Assembly (NCBI GenBank): GCA_016775335.1
Contig: JAEUGJ010000035.1
Span: 67,950-131,949 of the forward strand
DNA from: Mogibacterium sp.
Lineage (GTDB): Bacteria; Bacillota; Clostridia; Peptostreptococcales; Anaerovoracaceae
Direction: 5' to 3'
Length of the DNA: 64,000 nt
Below are positions 33,147 to 40,830 of the stretch, one piece after another (within the stretch, counting starts at the first letter, position 1; the number at the start of each line of letters is the position of its first letter). The notes under the pieces were generated by a model, which ran no database searches, was not told the DNA's origin, and saw nothing but the letters and a program-made list of their open reading frames with translations. Made by a program: the position numbers and the translations under genes.

Positions 33147-33608
33147 TTGTATACCTTGATGGCTCTATTCTGGAATGACGACTTTTACTATGTTGTGGGA
33201 TACTCGGAGAAACATGACAATATCTCGTCTTTCCGTGCGGACCGTATCTGTCATGTACAGTTTCTGGTGGAAAAAGCAGTAAAACGACCAAAGAATTTTT
33301 CTCTTGATCGATATTCTCGTCAGATATTTGAAATGTATGATGGTGATACTGTAAGAGTAACACTTGAGTGCAAGAATCATCTTATGAAATATGTGATTGA
33401 TCGTTTCGGTGAACGTGTAAAAACTGAAATTGCAACTGACGAGACTTTCTATGCATATCCAGAAGTGGCTCTTAGCCCCAATTTCTACAGTTGGCTATTT
33501 AAGTTTGCGGGTGAAATAATACTTATATCACCAGAGCGAGCAAGAAAGGAATATATCGAAAAAGCACCATATCAGTTTGGCTCTATAAACTTTTTAGGGG
33601 TTTTGTAA
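33147..33608 (+). pseudogene. C-terminal half of a WYL-domain transcriptional regulator
   Basis: The frame encodes ALFWNDDFYYVVGYSEKHDNI, RADRICHVQFLVEKA and the WCX-like tail with RVTLECKNHLMKYVIDRFG and SPNFYSWLFKFAGEI, the second half of WYL-family regulators. The N-terminal DNA-binding winged helix and first WYL strands are missing. The frame begins with TTG right after an in-frame TGA at 33141, with no ribosome binding site. It is therefore a 5'-truncated remnant, part of the decayed content of this island. Confidence 0.75.
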
Positions 33609-34034
33609 TTGATGATGTGTGATGTGTACCCCTTGTCAAGGCCAACATTGATTTTTAGGGGTGTCTGATAACACCACCTATGATATACTTCGTTTACTTT
33701 GCTGATATGGAGGATAGTGCAATGCAGGGGTGCAACATGAGTGCCATATCAGTTTTGCAGGAGGCAGTGCGTGATGTGCTGCCTTTTATCTTGTCTGTAA
33801 GGAACTGCCTCCTGGAAATCAAAGCAATAACCCCCGGGGTCTGGGGCAGAGCCCCAGTACCACTATTTCTTATTCGGCGAATATACTGGGAGCGGATAAA
33901 TTCCAGTATATAAAATAACAGAGAACTTTCTATGCAGCAGAAATAACAGACGTATAGGATGAATGTACAAGCACCTGACTATAATGTTACCGGAAAAGAC
34001 GATATCGAACACCACTTGGAGGGTGAAGAGAAAT
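33609..34034. other. Gene-free stretch with nested inverted repeats
   Basis: An 11-bp inverted repeat CAGGAGGCAGT (33758-33768)/ACTGCCTCCTG (33804-33814) is followed by the small hairpin CTGGGGC-AGA-GCCCCAG (33841-33857). A 77-codon open frame crosses both and is not convincing as a gene. Such hairpins are frequent around mobile-element remnants in gut Firmicutes; no transposase is present. Confidence 0.45.
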
Positions 34035-34819
34035 ATGGGAGACAAAAACGAATTAGTATTATTTGAAACGGAAGATAACGCTGTCAAACTTGAAGTACCT
34101 TTTGATAGTGAAACGGTGTGGCTGAGTGCAAATCAAATGGCCGTACTATTTGATAGAGACGAGAAAACCATTAGAAAACATGTAAATAATGTTTTTTCTG
34201 AGGAGGAAGTCGATAAAGGCAACAACACGCAAAAAATGCGTGTTGTTGGTGTGAAGCAAAAGGTGCCATTTTACACCCTCGATGTAATCATCTCCGTCGG
34301 ATATCGAGTTAAATCTAAGAGAGGTGTTGAATTCAGAAAATGGGCAAATTCAGTTCTTAAACAATATATATACAGGGTTATGCTGTAAATAATAATCGTA
34401 TTGCGCAACTCGGTGAAGTAATACAGATTATGAAAAGAACTCAGAATGCGCTTGACTCGAAACAAGTGCTTAATGTAATTCAGAAATACAGCAAAGCATT
34501 GGAATTGCTTGATTCATATGATCACCAGAATATGGAACGCCCTAAGGGAAATACTGCAACATATGAACTCACTTACGAAGAATGCATGGATGTTATAGCA
34601 CAGATGCGATTTGGAGCAGAATCAGATTTGTTCGGCAAAGAGAAAGATGATTCTTTCAAAGGCAGTATTGGAAACATATACCAATCTTTTGCCGGACAGG
34701 AACTGTATCCGACATTAGAAGAGAAGGCCGCACATCTTTTGTACTTTAGAAAAGAAAGAAATGATGATTACCGTTATTATGAATTGTTTAAGGCCATAGA
34801 TGGAGGTAAACAAAAATGA
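34035..34819 (+). pseudogene. Frameshifted and truncated RhuM/Fic-type gene
   Basis: The first part (34035-34388) encodes the RhuM-type N-terminus (SETVWLSANQMAVLFDRDEKTIRKHVNNVF, FYTLDVIISVGYRVKSKRGVEFRKWAN). Near 34370 the frame must shift: TACAGGGTTATGC reads RVML-stop, whereas the other frame gives QGYAVNNNRIAQLGEV and continues to 34819. The second part follows the Fic/Doc-like half up to EEKAAHLLYF. The text then changes to RKERNDDYRYYELF, exactly where the Fic motif HxFxDGN would be expected. Thus one frameshift and one broken end are visible. ATG 34035 has GGAGGGTGAAGAG upstream. Confidence 0.72.
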
Positions 34820-35022
34820 AAAAGGAACAACGATTTGAGGTAATTTATTCACAGGGGTCCGTTAATGTTACAGAAATATGGGTAGATAAAGAGACCGGAG
34901 TAAACTATTTATATCATGCCAGTGGTTACTCCGGAGGGCTGACCCCATTATTAGACAGTGAAGGGAAGCCTGTTATTTCAACAATTCGTAATAGTTATGA
35001 TGACAGCTGTATCGTAGTTTAA
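34816..35022 (+). CDS. DUF6440 family protein
   Basis: The 68-residue protein (RFEVIYSQGS, IWVDKETGVNYLYHASGYSGGLTPLLD) matches a small family often labelled DUF6440, of unknown function and found widely in gut Firmicutes. It overlaps the end of the preceding pseudogene by 4 bases, with GGAGGTAAACAAA as ribosome binding site. Cytoplasmic; no signal or membrane segment. Confidence 0.65.
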   Translation: MKKEQRFEVIYSQGSVNVTEIWVDKETGVNYLYHASGYSGGLTPLLDSEGKPVISTIRNSYDDSCIVV

Positions 35023-35086
35023 GCAAAGAGGAAACAATATGATAAGCAAAAGAATGTGAGAGTATCAAAGAAGGACGAAGAAGTAA

Positions 35087-35812
35087 ATGAGAGTATTCAT
35101 ACAAGCAAAAAACGGAACTCCAACAGACCAGGACCACTTTAACGCATACATTGGATTCCGGGAAATGGGTTTTGAAACAGTATTTTTTGAAACATTTGAG
35201 GAATTGTCAGAAAGCAAAATGGACGATGTGGTGGTGGGATACATCGGTACCGTTGCTGCTCGTTTAAGAGATTTTAACAGAGAAATTGAGGATATGGATT
35301 ATCCGGAGGTTTTGCGCAAATACCTCAAACGTCGCCTATGGAAGAGTACGGCAAATATGGTAAACTCCAACCCGGAGATGTGGCCTGTTTTTATGAAACC
35401 GATTCACAACAAAAAATTCAAAGGCCGAATTATTCGAGAACCGGCGGATTTGATCGGATGCGGAAGTTACTATGAGGACTATCCGGTATACTGCAGCGAG
35501 GTAAAAGAAATTATCGCTGAATTCCGGGTGTTCGTTCTGTATGGAGAGATTATCGACGTGCGAAGATACGGCGGCCGGTGGGATGTTGCGTGCGATGCGG
35601 ATGTCGTGGAATCCTGCGTGAAGGATTTTGAGGGGGCACCGAAGGCATATGCACTGGATTTTGGCGTGACCAAAGATGGTGAAACCATTCTGGTGGAAGT
35701 AAACAATACCTGCTCAATCGGGAGCTATGGGTTGGAACCGGTTCTTTATGCGCGATTCCTGTCCGCAAGGTGGGCGGAATTGACCGGAACGACGGACGAG
35801 TGCAGGTTCTGA
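35087..35812 (+). CDS. ATP-grasp domain protein (DUF4343-like)
   Basis: The 241-residue protein has an N-terminal domain (about 1-110), then a central ATP-grasp-like part with VFMKPIHNKKFKGR and FRVFVLYGEIIDVRRYGG, and the metal-binding C-terminal YALDFGVTKDGETILVEVNNTCSIG, where Asp and the E-x-N are typical of ATP-grasp enzymes. It probably ligates a carboxylate to an amine or thiol; substrates are unknown. ATG 35087 follows AAGGACGAAGAAG. A shortened copy of its 3' end is found at 37304-37365, beyond the next gene. Confidence 0.75.
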   Translation: MRVFIQAKNGTPTDQDHFNAYIGFREMGFETVFFETFEELSESKMDDVVVGYIGTVAARLRDFNREIEDMDYPEVLRKYLKRRLWKSTANMVNSNPEMWPVFMKPIHNKKFKGRIIREPADLIGCGSYYEDYPVYCSEVKEIIAEFRVFVLYGEIIDVRRYGGRWDVACDADVVESCVKDFEGAPKAYALDFGVTKDGETILVEVNNTCSIGSYGLEPVLYARFLSARWAELTGTTDECRF

Positions 35813-35880
35813 GTGGTGAACTGCTAAACATTTCGATATATTGCTCAATTTTGGATATTATGTGACAACTACTCTATGTT

Positions 35881-35960
35881 AAAAAATGCGGAAACCATAC
35901 AAAATGCTATATAAAAAAATGCGGAAACATGCTAAAATAACAATAATAAAAATGCGGAAA
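35881..35960 (+). repeat. Three direct repeats AAAAATGCGGAAA with 33-bp phasing in the ATPase promoter
   Basis: Copies lie at 35881-35895, 35914-35928 and 35948-35960. The ATGCGG cores begin exactly 33 bp apart (three helical turns). A TAAAAT box at 35933-35938 lies between copies two and three. The third copy runs into the GGAG ribosome binding site of the ATPase gene. This arrangement suits a repressor or the ATPase itself binding one DNA face. Confidence 0.7.
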
Positions 35961-35973
35961 GGAGAAGGTAGGC

Positions 35974-37302
35974 ATGTTTAAACGTAAAATATACACAAAA
36001 ATGCAAGAATGGAAAAAGGAGTCAAACGGAAGAACAGCGCTCTTGATTGAGGGAGCAAGACGAATCGGTAAATCAACAGTAGTTGAAGAATTCGCAAAAA
36101 ACGAATATGAGAGCTATATATTGATAGATTTTTCAAATGCATCAAGGGAAACTAAAGAACTTTTTGATGATGTATCCGATTTGAATTTCTTATTTCTGCA
36201 GTTGCAGCTACAATATAGGGTAGATTTAAAGGAAAGAAAATCACTAATTATATTCGATGAAATTCAACTTTGCCCGACAGCACGACAAGCAATCAAATCC
36301 CTGGTTGCCGACCATCGATATGATTATATTGAAACAGGATCACTTATTTCCATTAAGAAAAACGTGAAAGATATCCTAATCCCCAGTGAGGAAAGAAAAA
36401 TCAGTATGTATCCGATGGATTATGAAGAATTTTTGTGGGCGATTGGAGACGATGTAACATTTTCATTATTAAGAAAGTGTTTTGATATGAATCAGGGCTT
36501 AGGAGATGCGATTAACCGCAGGCAGTTGCGACAATTTCGTCTGTATATGCTGATTGGTGGAATGCCGCAGGCGATATCTACCTATATTGAAACGAACAAT
36601 TTCAGAAAAGTAGATGAAATAAAAAGAGATATCTTGAATCTGTATGAAAGTGATTTTGCCAAAATTGATTCGACAGGGCGGTTAGCAATGCTGTTTGATG
36701 CAATCCCGGCTCAGTTAAATAAAAATTCGGCCAGATATCAGGCCGGTAGTGTGTTGAATGGTGAGAAACAGGATAAAATATTAGAACTGATCGCAGAACT
36801 AAAAGATTCAAAGACCGTATTGGTCGCATATAATACAAATGATCCGGATGCCGGTATGGCGAGCACAAAGGATTTGTCGAGATTTAAAATGTTTTTAGGC
36901 GACACAGGTTTATTTGTAACCTTAATGTTTAAAGATAAAGATTTTACGGAAAATGAGATTTACGAGAAACTGTTAAATGATAAATTGAGTGTGAATCTAG
37001 GCTATCTGTATGAAAATGTTGTTGCTCAGTGTTTGGCATCGAATGGAAATGAATTGTTCTATCATACAATCATGAATAATAAATCTAAACACAATTATGA
37101 AATTGATTTTATTTTAGCAAGAAAGAATAAAATAATTCCCATAGAGGTAAAATCATCGGGCTATAAAACGCACAAATCACTTGATGTGTTTACGGAAAAA
37201 TATTCAAGAAGAATATGTAAAAGATATCTGGTTTATACAAAAGATGTGAGTAAAGATCAGGATATTTTTTGTATACCGGTTTATATGACACCATTTTTAT
37301 AA
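35974..37302 (+). CDS. AAA-family ATPase with DUF4143 domain
   Basis: The 442-residue cytoplasmic protein has Walker A GARRIGKST (27-35), Walker B LIIFDEIQ, and an arginine-finger region in the N-terminal AAA domain (1-190). A helical middle follows, then the C-terminal DUF4143 domain whose EIDFILARKNKIIPIEVKSSG has the D-x(n)-E-x-K pattern of PD-(D/E)XK nucleases. Such ATPases are very common in Clostridia and Bacteroidia; roles in defence or element maintenance have been suggested but not established. ATG 35974 follows AAAGGAGAAGG. It is A+T-rich, preceded by phased repeats and flanked by two copies of ATP-grasp gene sequence. Confidence 0.85.
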   Translation: MFKRKIYTKMQEWKKESNGRTALLIEGARRIGKSTVVEEFAKNEYESYILIDFSNASRETKELFDDVSDLNFLFLQLQLQYRVDLKERKSLIIFDEIQLCPTARQAIKSLVADHRYDYIETGSLISIKKNVKDILIPSEERKISMYPMDYEEFLWAIGDDVTFSLLRKCFDMNQGLGDAINRRQLRQFRLYMLIGGMPQAISTYIETNNFRKVDEIKRDILNLYESDFAKIDSTGRLAMLFDAIPAQLNKNSARYQAGSVLNGEKQDKILELIAELKDSKTVLVAYNTNDPDAGMASTKDLSRFKMFLGDTGLFVTLMFKDKDFTENEIYEKLLNDKLSVNLGYLYENVVAQCLASNGNELFYHTIMNNKSKHNYEIDFILARKNKIIPIEVKSSGYKTHKSLDVFTEKYSRRICKRYLVYTKDVSKDQDIFCIPVYMTPFL

Positions 37303-37303
37303 A

Positions 37304-37365
37304 TTCTTGCGTGAAGAATTTCGAGGGGGCACCGAAGGCATATGCCCGGAACAACGGACGAGTGC
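37304..37365 (+). pseudogene. Remnant of a second ATP-grasp gene 3' end
   Basis: Bases 37304-37345 match 35611-35652 at 38 of 42 positions. Bases 37346-37365 match 35784-35803 at 19 of 20. The piece is thus a duplicate of the upstream ATP-grasp gene tail with 131 bases deleted from its middle. It directly follows the ATPase stop codon. Confidence 0.82.
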
Positions 37366-37379
37366 TTTTAACCGTGCGT

Positions 37380-37949
37380 TTAATACACTATTTGCATGTG
37401 CATATACACAAGCGGCAGAAGACGGAGCAACAGCATTGCACATATCAGAATGATTCCCGCTAAGACGTTTTTCTTTGATTTGTCTATCGCTCCTACGATT
37501 ACTATTCCGGCTGAAATCAATACCCCTGCCGTAGGCAAGAACGCATAGCATGCAGCACCGATTACTGAAAAAACGGTTAGGAACGCAGATATATTTTCGG
37601 CAAAAACATCGCCGTTAAGTGAGTACATTCCGTAGAGGATTGCCCAAATAATGAAATGCAGAATACAAATTCCGAATATTGTGCAAACGATGATTTTTAG
37701 TGTTTTAGAAATATCCTTGCGTTTCTTCACGTTGCCGCTATTATCTGATGTTTCTTGCGTAAACGCATCCAAAGAAACATCGAAAAGTTCTGCCAAACAT
37801 ATTAGATTACCGGTGTTGGGTTTTGATACGCCGCTTTCCCACTTCGATACAGATTGTCTGCTCACGCCGATTTGCTCAGCAACGTATTCTTGGCTAAGGT
37901 GACGCTCATTTCTAAGATTCTTAATTCTGTTCCCTAGATTCGTGTTCAT
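37380..37949 (-). CDS. XRE-family regulator with C-terminal membrane segments
   Basis: An N-terminal helix-turn-helix domain (about 6-60, LSQEYVAEQIGVSRQSVSKWE) is joined by a basic linker to a C-terminal region with about three hydrophobic segments (from residue 83 on: IIVCTIFGICILHFIIWAIL and two more). The start is either ATG 37952 or the adjacent ATG 37949; AAGGAGG is 3 or 6 bases upstream, so 37949 (189 residues) is preferred. A membrane-tethered repressor of this design could respond to membrane state. Its target is unknown. A TTGACA lies in the leader. Confidence 0.82.
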   Translation of the reverse strand: MNTNLGNRIKNLRNERHLSQEYVAEQIGVSRQSVSKWESGVSKPNTGNLICLAELFDVSLDAFTQETSDNSGNVKKRKDISKTLKIIVCTIFGICILHFIIWAILYGMYSLNGDVFAENISAFLTVFSVIGAACYAFLPTAGVLISAGIVIVGAIDKSKKNVLAGIILICAMLLLRLLPLVYMHMQIVY

Positions 37950-38180
37950 CATAAACCTCCTTCGTCGTCTGTATCAACAGATTACTATATCCTTCAATAT
38001 CCTGCAATCAACTTTATGTCAACTATTGAGTGCATATTTAAAAGATTCCCGTTTGTTGAATTTCTACCTTTATGCAGGAGTGTCCGGGTTCAATTTTTGA
38101 AATATGATATTTCCTTTTACTACATCCCATTCTATAATACCAGTATAGGCGGGGGAGCGATTCCGTGAATTGGTGATGGA

Positions 38181-38480
38181 TTGTTACGGTCGGTAATTTT
38201 AGAGAAACGATATCGAACCGAATCCGAAAGTCTCGTCGGTGAGGGCCGGTGCCTCCCGATTCTCGATGTCTTCCGGACCTTAGGTCTGAAGAGCCGCCTG
38301 TCGGAAATCGAAATCGATGACAGCAATTTCGATGTGATGGCAGCGAAGGCGGTTCGTCTGGGTAATCTGGGAAATGCTTTTGTGCCGCTTGATAAAGACG
38401 ATGTTGTAAATATTTCAAGATGTGCCTGTAAGATGCCCGAAAAAGAAAAACGCGGAGGGACAGATAATGAAAGTAATTGA
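38181..38480 (+). pseudogene. C-terminal remnant of an iron-containing alcohol dehydrogenase
   Basis: Within a 99-codon frame, codons from about 38271 to 38430 read FRTLGLKSRLSEIEIDDSN, then FDVMAAKAVRLGNLGNAFVPL and DKDDVVNI, the C-terminal end of iron-dependent (butanol/propanediol-type) alcohol dehydrogenases. The NAD- and iron-binding parts are absent and the upstream residues do not fit. It has host-like base composition and marks the right edge of the A+T-rich island. Its tail overlaps the start of the next gene. Confidence 0.7.
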
Positions 38481-39114
38481 CTTAACGCATACGATTCGTG
38501 AAAATATGCCGGTATATCCCGGGACAGAGCCGCCGAAGTTAATTCCGGCCAGCTCGTACGAGAACGACGGGTTCAAAGAAACGCTGCTGCAGATGTACAC
38601 ACACACGGGGACGCACATGGATCCGCCGGCACATATTTTCTCGGGGAGAACCACGCTGGATGAATTTCCGGTGGATCAGTTCATCGGGAAGGCGCTGGTC
38701 ATCGACTGCAGAGAACTGAAAGAAGGTCAGGCCATTACCATGGATTGCATTCGCCGAGCCGGAGAGAAAGCCGAGCAGGCGGATTTTCTGCTGTTCAATC
38801 TGGGGTGGGACTGCCGATGGGGGACTGCAGAATACTTTGGGGAGTATCCGTGCATTGATGAGGAGGTAATGGAATACATCCTGTCCGGAAATTACAAGGG
38901 AATAGGATTTGACGTAATCGGGTTGGATCCCATCTCGGATGAAAAATTGATTCGCCATCATCGACTTTTTGAAGAGAAGGATATTGTAAATATTGAGAAC
39001 CTCAAGAACCTGAATCTGTGCGGAACGGATTTGTTTTGGTTCAGTTGCTTTCCGTTGAAGGTGGAGAATTGCGACGGTTCACCGATTCGCGCTGTTGCCT
39101 GGTTTGAGCAGTAA
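38467..39114 (+). CDS. Cyclase family protein (kynurenine-formamidase-like hydrolase)
   Basis: The start at ATG 38467 (215 residues) has GGAGGGACAGATA upstream; the longer open frame begins inside the pseudogene. The metal-binding signature of the cyclase/KynB family is HTGTHMDPPAHIF (about residues 46-58), with the N-terminal DLTHTIRENMPVYPG pattern and a later FDVIGLDPIS. These metalloenzymes hydrolyse amide or lactone bonds; the substrate here is unknown. It is a single gene. Confidence 0.85.
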   Translation: MKVIDLTHTIRENMPVYPGTEPPKLIPASSYENDGFKETLLQMYTHTGTHMDPPAHIFSGRTTLDEFPVDQFIGKALVIDCRELKEGQAITMDCIRRAGEKAEQADFLLFNLGWDCRWGTAEYFGEYPCIDEEVMEYILSGNYKGIGFDVIGLDPISDEKLIRHHRLFEEKDIVNIENLKNLNLCGTDLFWFSCFPLKVENCDGSPIRAVAWFEQ

Positions 39115-39202
39115 TCGCTGAAAAATGTCGAATATCAACCGCCGGTATGTGTGAATGAGTATTCGCTTGCGGTAGATTGAAGGCGGAAAGGAGGTTGCTC
39201 TC

Positions 39203-39811
39203 ATGGATCAAACCAAAATCGGAAAGTTTATCGCAGAATGCCGAAAAGAGAAATCCCTCACCCAGGCTGCCTTGGCCGAACAGCTTGGAATCACTGACCG
39301 AGCCGTATCAAAGTGGGAACGGGGAAAAAACATGCCGGACCTTTCGATAATGCCGGACCTGTGTGAATTGCTGGGAATCAGTATCAATGAATTGCTGACC
39401 GGAGAGCACATCGAGATGGAAGATTACAGAAACACCGCGGAGCAGAACCTGTTGGAGCTGACAAAACAGGAAATGCTGAGCAACAAGAAGCTGCTTTCGT
39501 TGGAAAAGGTCATCGGATACACGAGCACCGTTTCCTTTATGCTGTTGATTTTCTCGGCATCCTTTGCGGTAGATGACGTAAAGTGGCGAGTGGGAATGAT
39601 TCTGACGGGAAGCATCATCTTTGCGACGGGGATGGTATCCTGCCTTCGGATTGAGCACGATGCCGGATACTATCAATGCCCGAACTGCGGATGGAAATAC
39701 GTGCCATCCATGAAAACGGTGTTTATGGCTCCCCATATGGGACTGAGCCGAAAAATGACCTGCCCCCATTGCGGAAAACGCGGATACCACAAGAAAGTTC
39801 TGACGAAATAA
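39203..39811 (+). CDS. XRE-family regulator with two membrane segments and a zinc ribbon
   Basis: The 202-residue protein has an N-terminal helix-turn-helix (LTQAALAEQLGITDRAVSKWERG, about 18-40), a charged linker, two hydrophobic segments (about 109-125 and 131-148), and a C-terminal CPNC...CPHC zinc ribbon (about 160-190). This layout recurs in Clostridia, presumably as membrane-bound transcription factors that sense envelope changes. The start has AAAGGAGG 8 bases upstream. A terminator follows. The regulated genes are unknown; the following sensor-like gene is a neighbour. Confidence 0.85.
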   Translation: MDQTKIGKFIAECRKEKSLTQAALAEQLGITDRAVSKWERGKNMPDLSIMPDLCELLGISINELLTGEHIEMEDYRNTAEQNLLELTKQEMLSNKKLLSLEKVIGYTSTVSFMLLIFSASFAVDDVKWRVGMILTGSIIFATGMVSCLRIEHDAGYYQCPNCGWKYVPSMKTVFMAPHMGLSRKMTCPHCGKRGYHKKVLTK

Positions 39812-39867
39812 TTTGGTTCTTCACTTTTTAGTGTAGGACTATGATAAAACGAAAACAAAATCGACAA

Positions 39868-39899
39868 GCCGGCAGCTTCCGAGTTGCCGGTGTTTTTTT
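39868..39899 (+). terminator. Rho-independent terminator
   Basis: CCGGCA (39869-39874) pairs with TGCCGG (39885-39890) over a 10-nt loop, followed by TGTTTTTTT. It ends the zinc-ribbon XRE gene. Confidence 0.8.
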
Positions 39900-40044
39900 A
39901 TGGGGAAAAGGATTCCGAATATGAGATATAACGAAATTCGATGGATTTTCATGTATACTTTTCAATGCAATTGTGCTAGAATATAAAAAGTGATGAAAAT
40001 TAATTGTTTCTGCTAACAATTTTCGAAGGAGGAAACGGAGTATC

Positions 40045-40791
40045 ATGAATGGGGATCCATCCAACAAGAAAAATCAATTTATCTATACCTTGTTCTATTC
40101 GGTTCTGGTAGTGCTGACGGCGCAGATTAATGTGCATTTGTTCACCCGGAACTTTGTTGCATCAGCGGGTGTTATCGTGTTTGCACTGCTGATGCTGCTC
40201 TTAGATGAGTTCGCCGCGATGCCGGTGATGTTCCTGTCCGCCACCGGCGTAATGGTGACCCGTTCCATCGCCGGCGCGGGAAAGGTGCTCACGTCGGCGG
40301 AAATCTGGAAAACCGGAATGCCGGAATTTGTATTCTACATCGTGTTCGGCGTGGTGATTTACCTTCTGTACAACTACGTATATTCGGAAGAGCGGAGCTG
40401 GACCCTGTTCATCGTCCTGTTTGTTCCGGATTTTGCAGCCAACCTGGCGGAGCTGTACATTCGAATCGGCAGCGAGATGGGGAATGCCTCCACGATTTGC
40501 GCATTGCTGCTGATTGCCTTGGTGAGAACCGCAATTGTTTTGGTGATCTATCGAATCATCATTCGTTACGGAATTCGAATTACCCGGATGCCGCGAAGCG
40601 GAGTGGAAGTTCTGGACGGAAAGGTCTGCAAGGTGAATGCGGAAGTCGGCGATGTGGATGAAGGCTTGGCGGATGCGGCCGAAATGGCAAGGGGGCTGTA
40701 CCGTAAGCTGTCGGCAAGCAAAGCACCGTCGGAGCTGACGGAAAGAGCGCGGGCTTTGGCCGAGGATTTGGATGGTATTTCCATGAAGTAG
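40045..40791 (+). CDS. Membrane protein resembling the sensor half of a histidine-kinase-like protein
   Basis: The 248-residue protein has six or so membrane segments (residues 13-180) with LPVM/AAMPVMFLSATGVMVTRS, MPEFVFYIVFGVVIYLLY and DFAANLAELYIRIG. From memory, these resemble the N-terminal sensor part of a clostridial family of ATP-binding kinase-like proteins, in which a helical linker and a kinase domain follow. Here the protein stops after the linker (RALAEDLDGISMK), so the catalytic half is missing. It may be a truncated gene or a stand-alone sensor. The ribosome binding site is AAGGAGG, 12 bases away. Assignment is tentative. Confidence 0.55.
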   Translation: MNGDPSNKKNQFIYTLFYSVLVVLTAQINVHLFTRNFVASAGVIVFALLMLLLDEFAAMPVMFLSATGVMVTRSIAGAGKVLTSAEIWKTGMPEFVFYIVFGVVIYLLYNYVYSEERSWTLFIVLFVPDFAANLAELYIRIGSEMGNASTICALLLIALVRTAIVLVIYRIIIRYGIRITRMPRSGVEVLDGKVCKVNAEVGDVDEGLADAAEMARGLYRKLSASKAPSELTERARALAEDLDGISMK

Positions 40792-40830
40792 CGTTATGAA
40801 GTAGCATTGGTAAGGTTTTGGAGGATATGA

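Noticed and set aside
33680..33913. Open frame of 77 codons
   Set aside because: It crosses two inverted repeats, has no ribosome binding site and no recognisable text.
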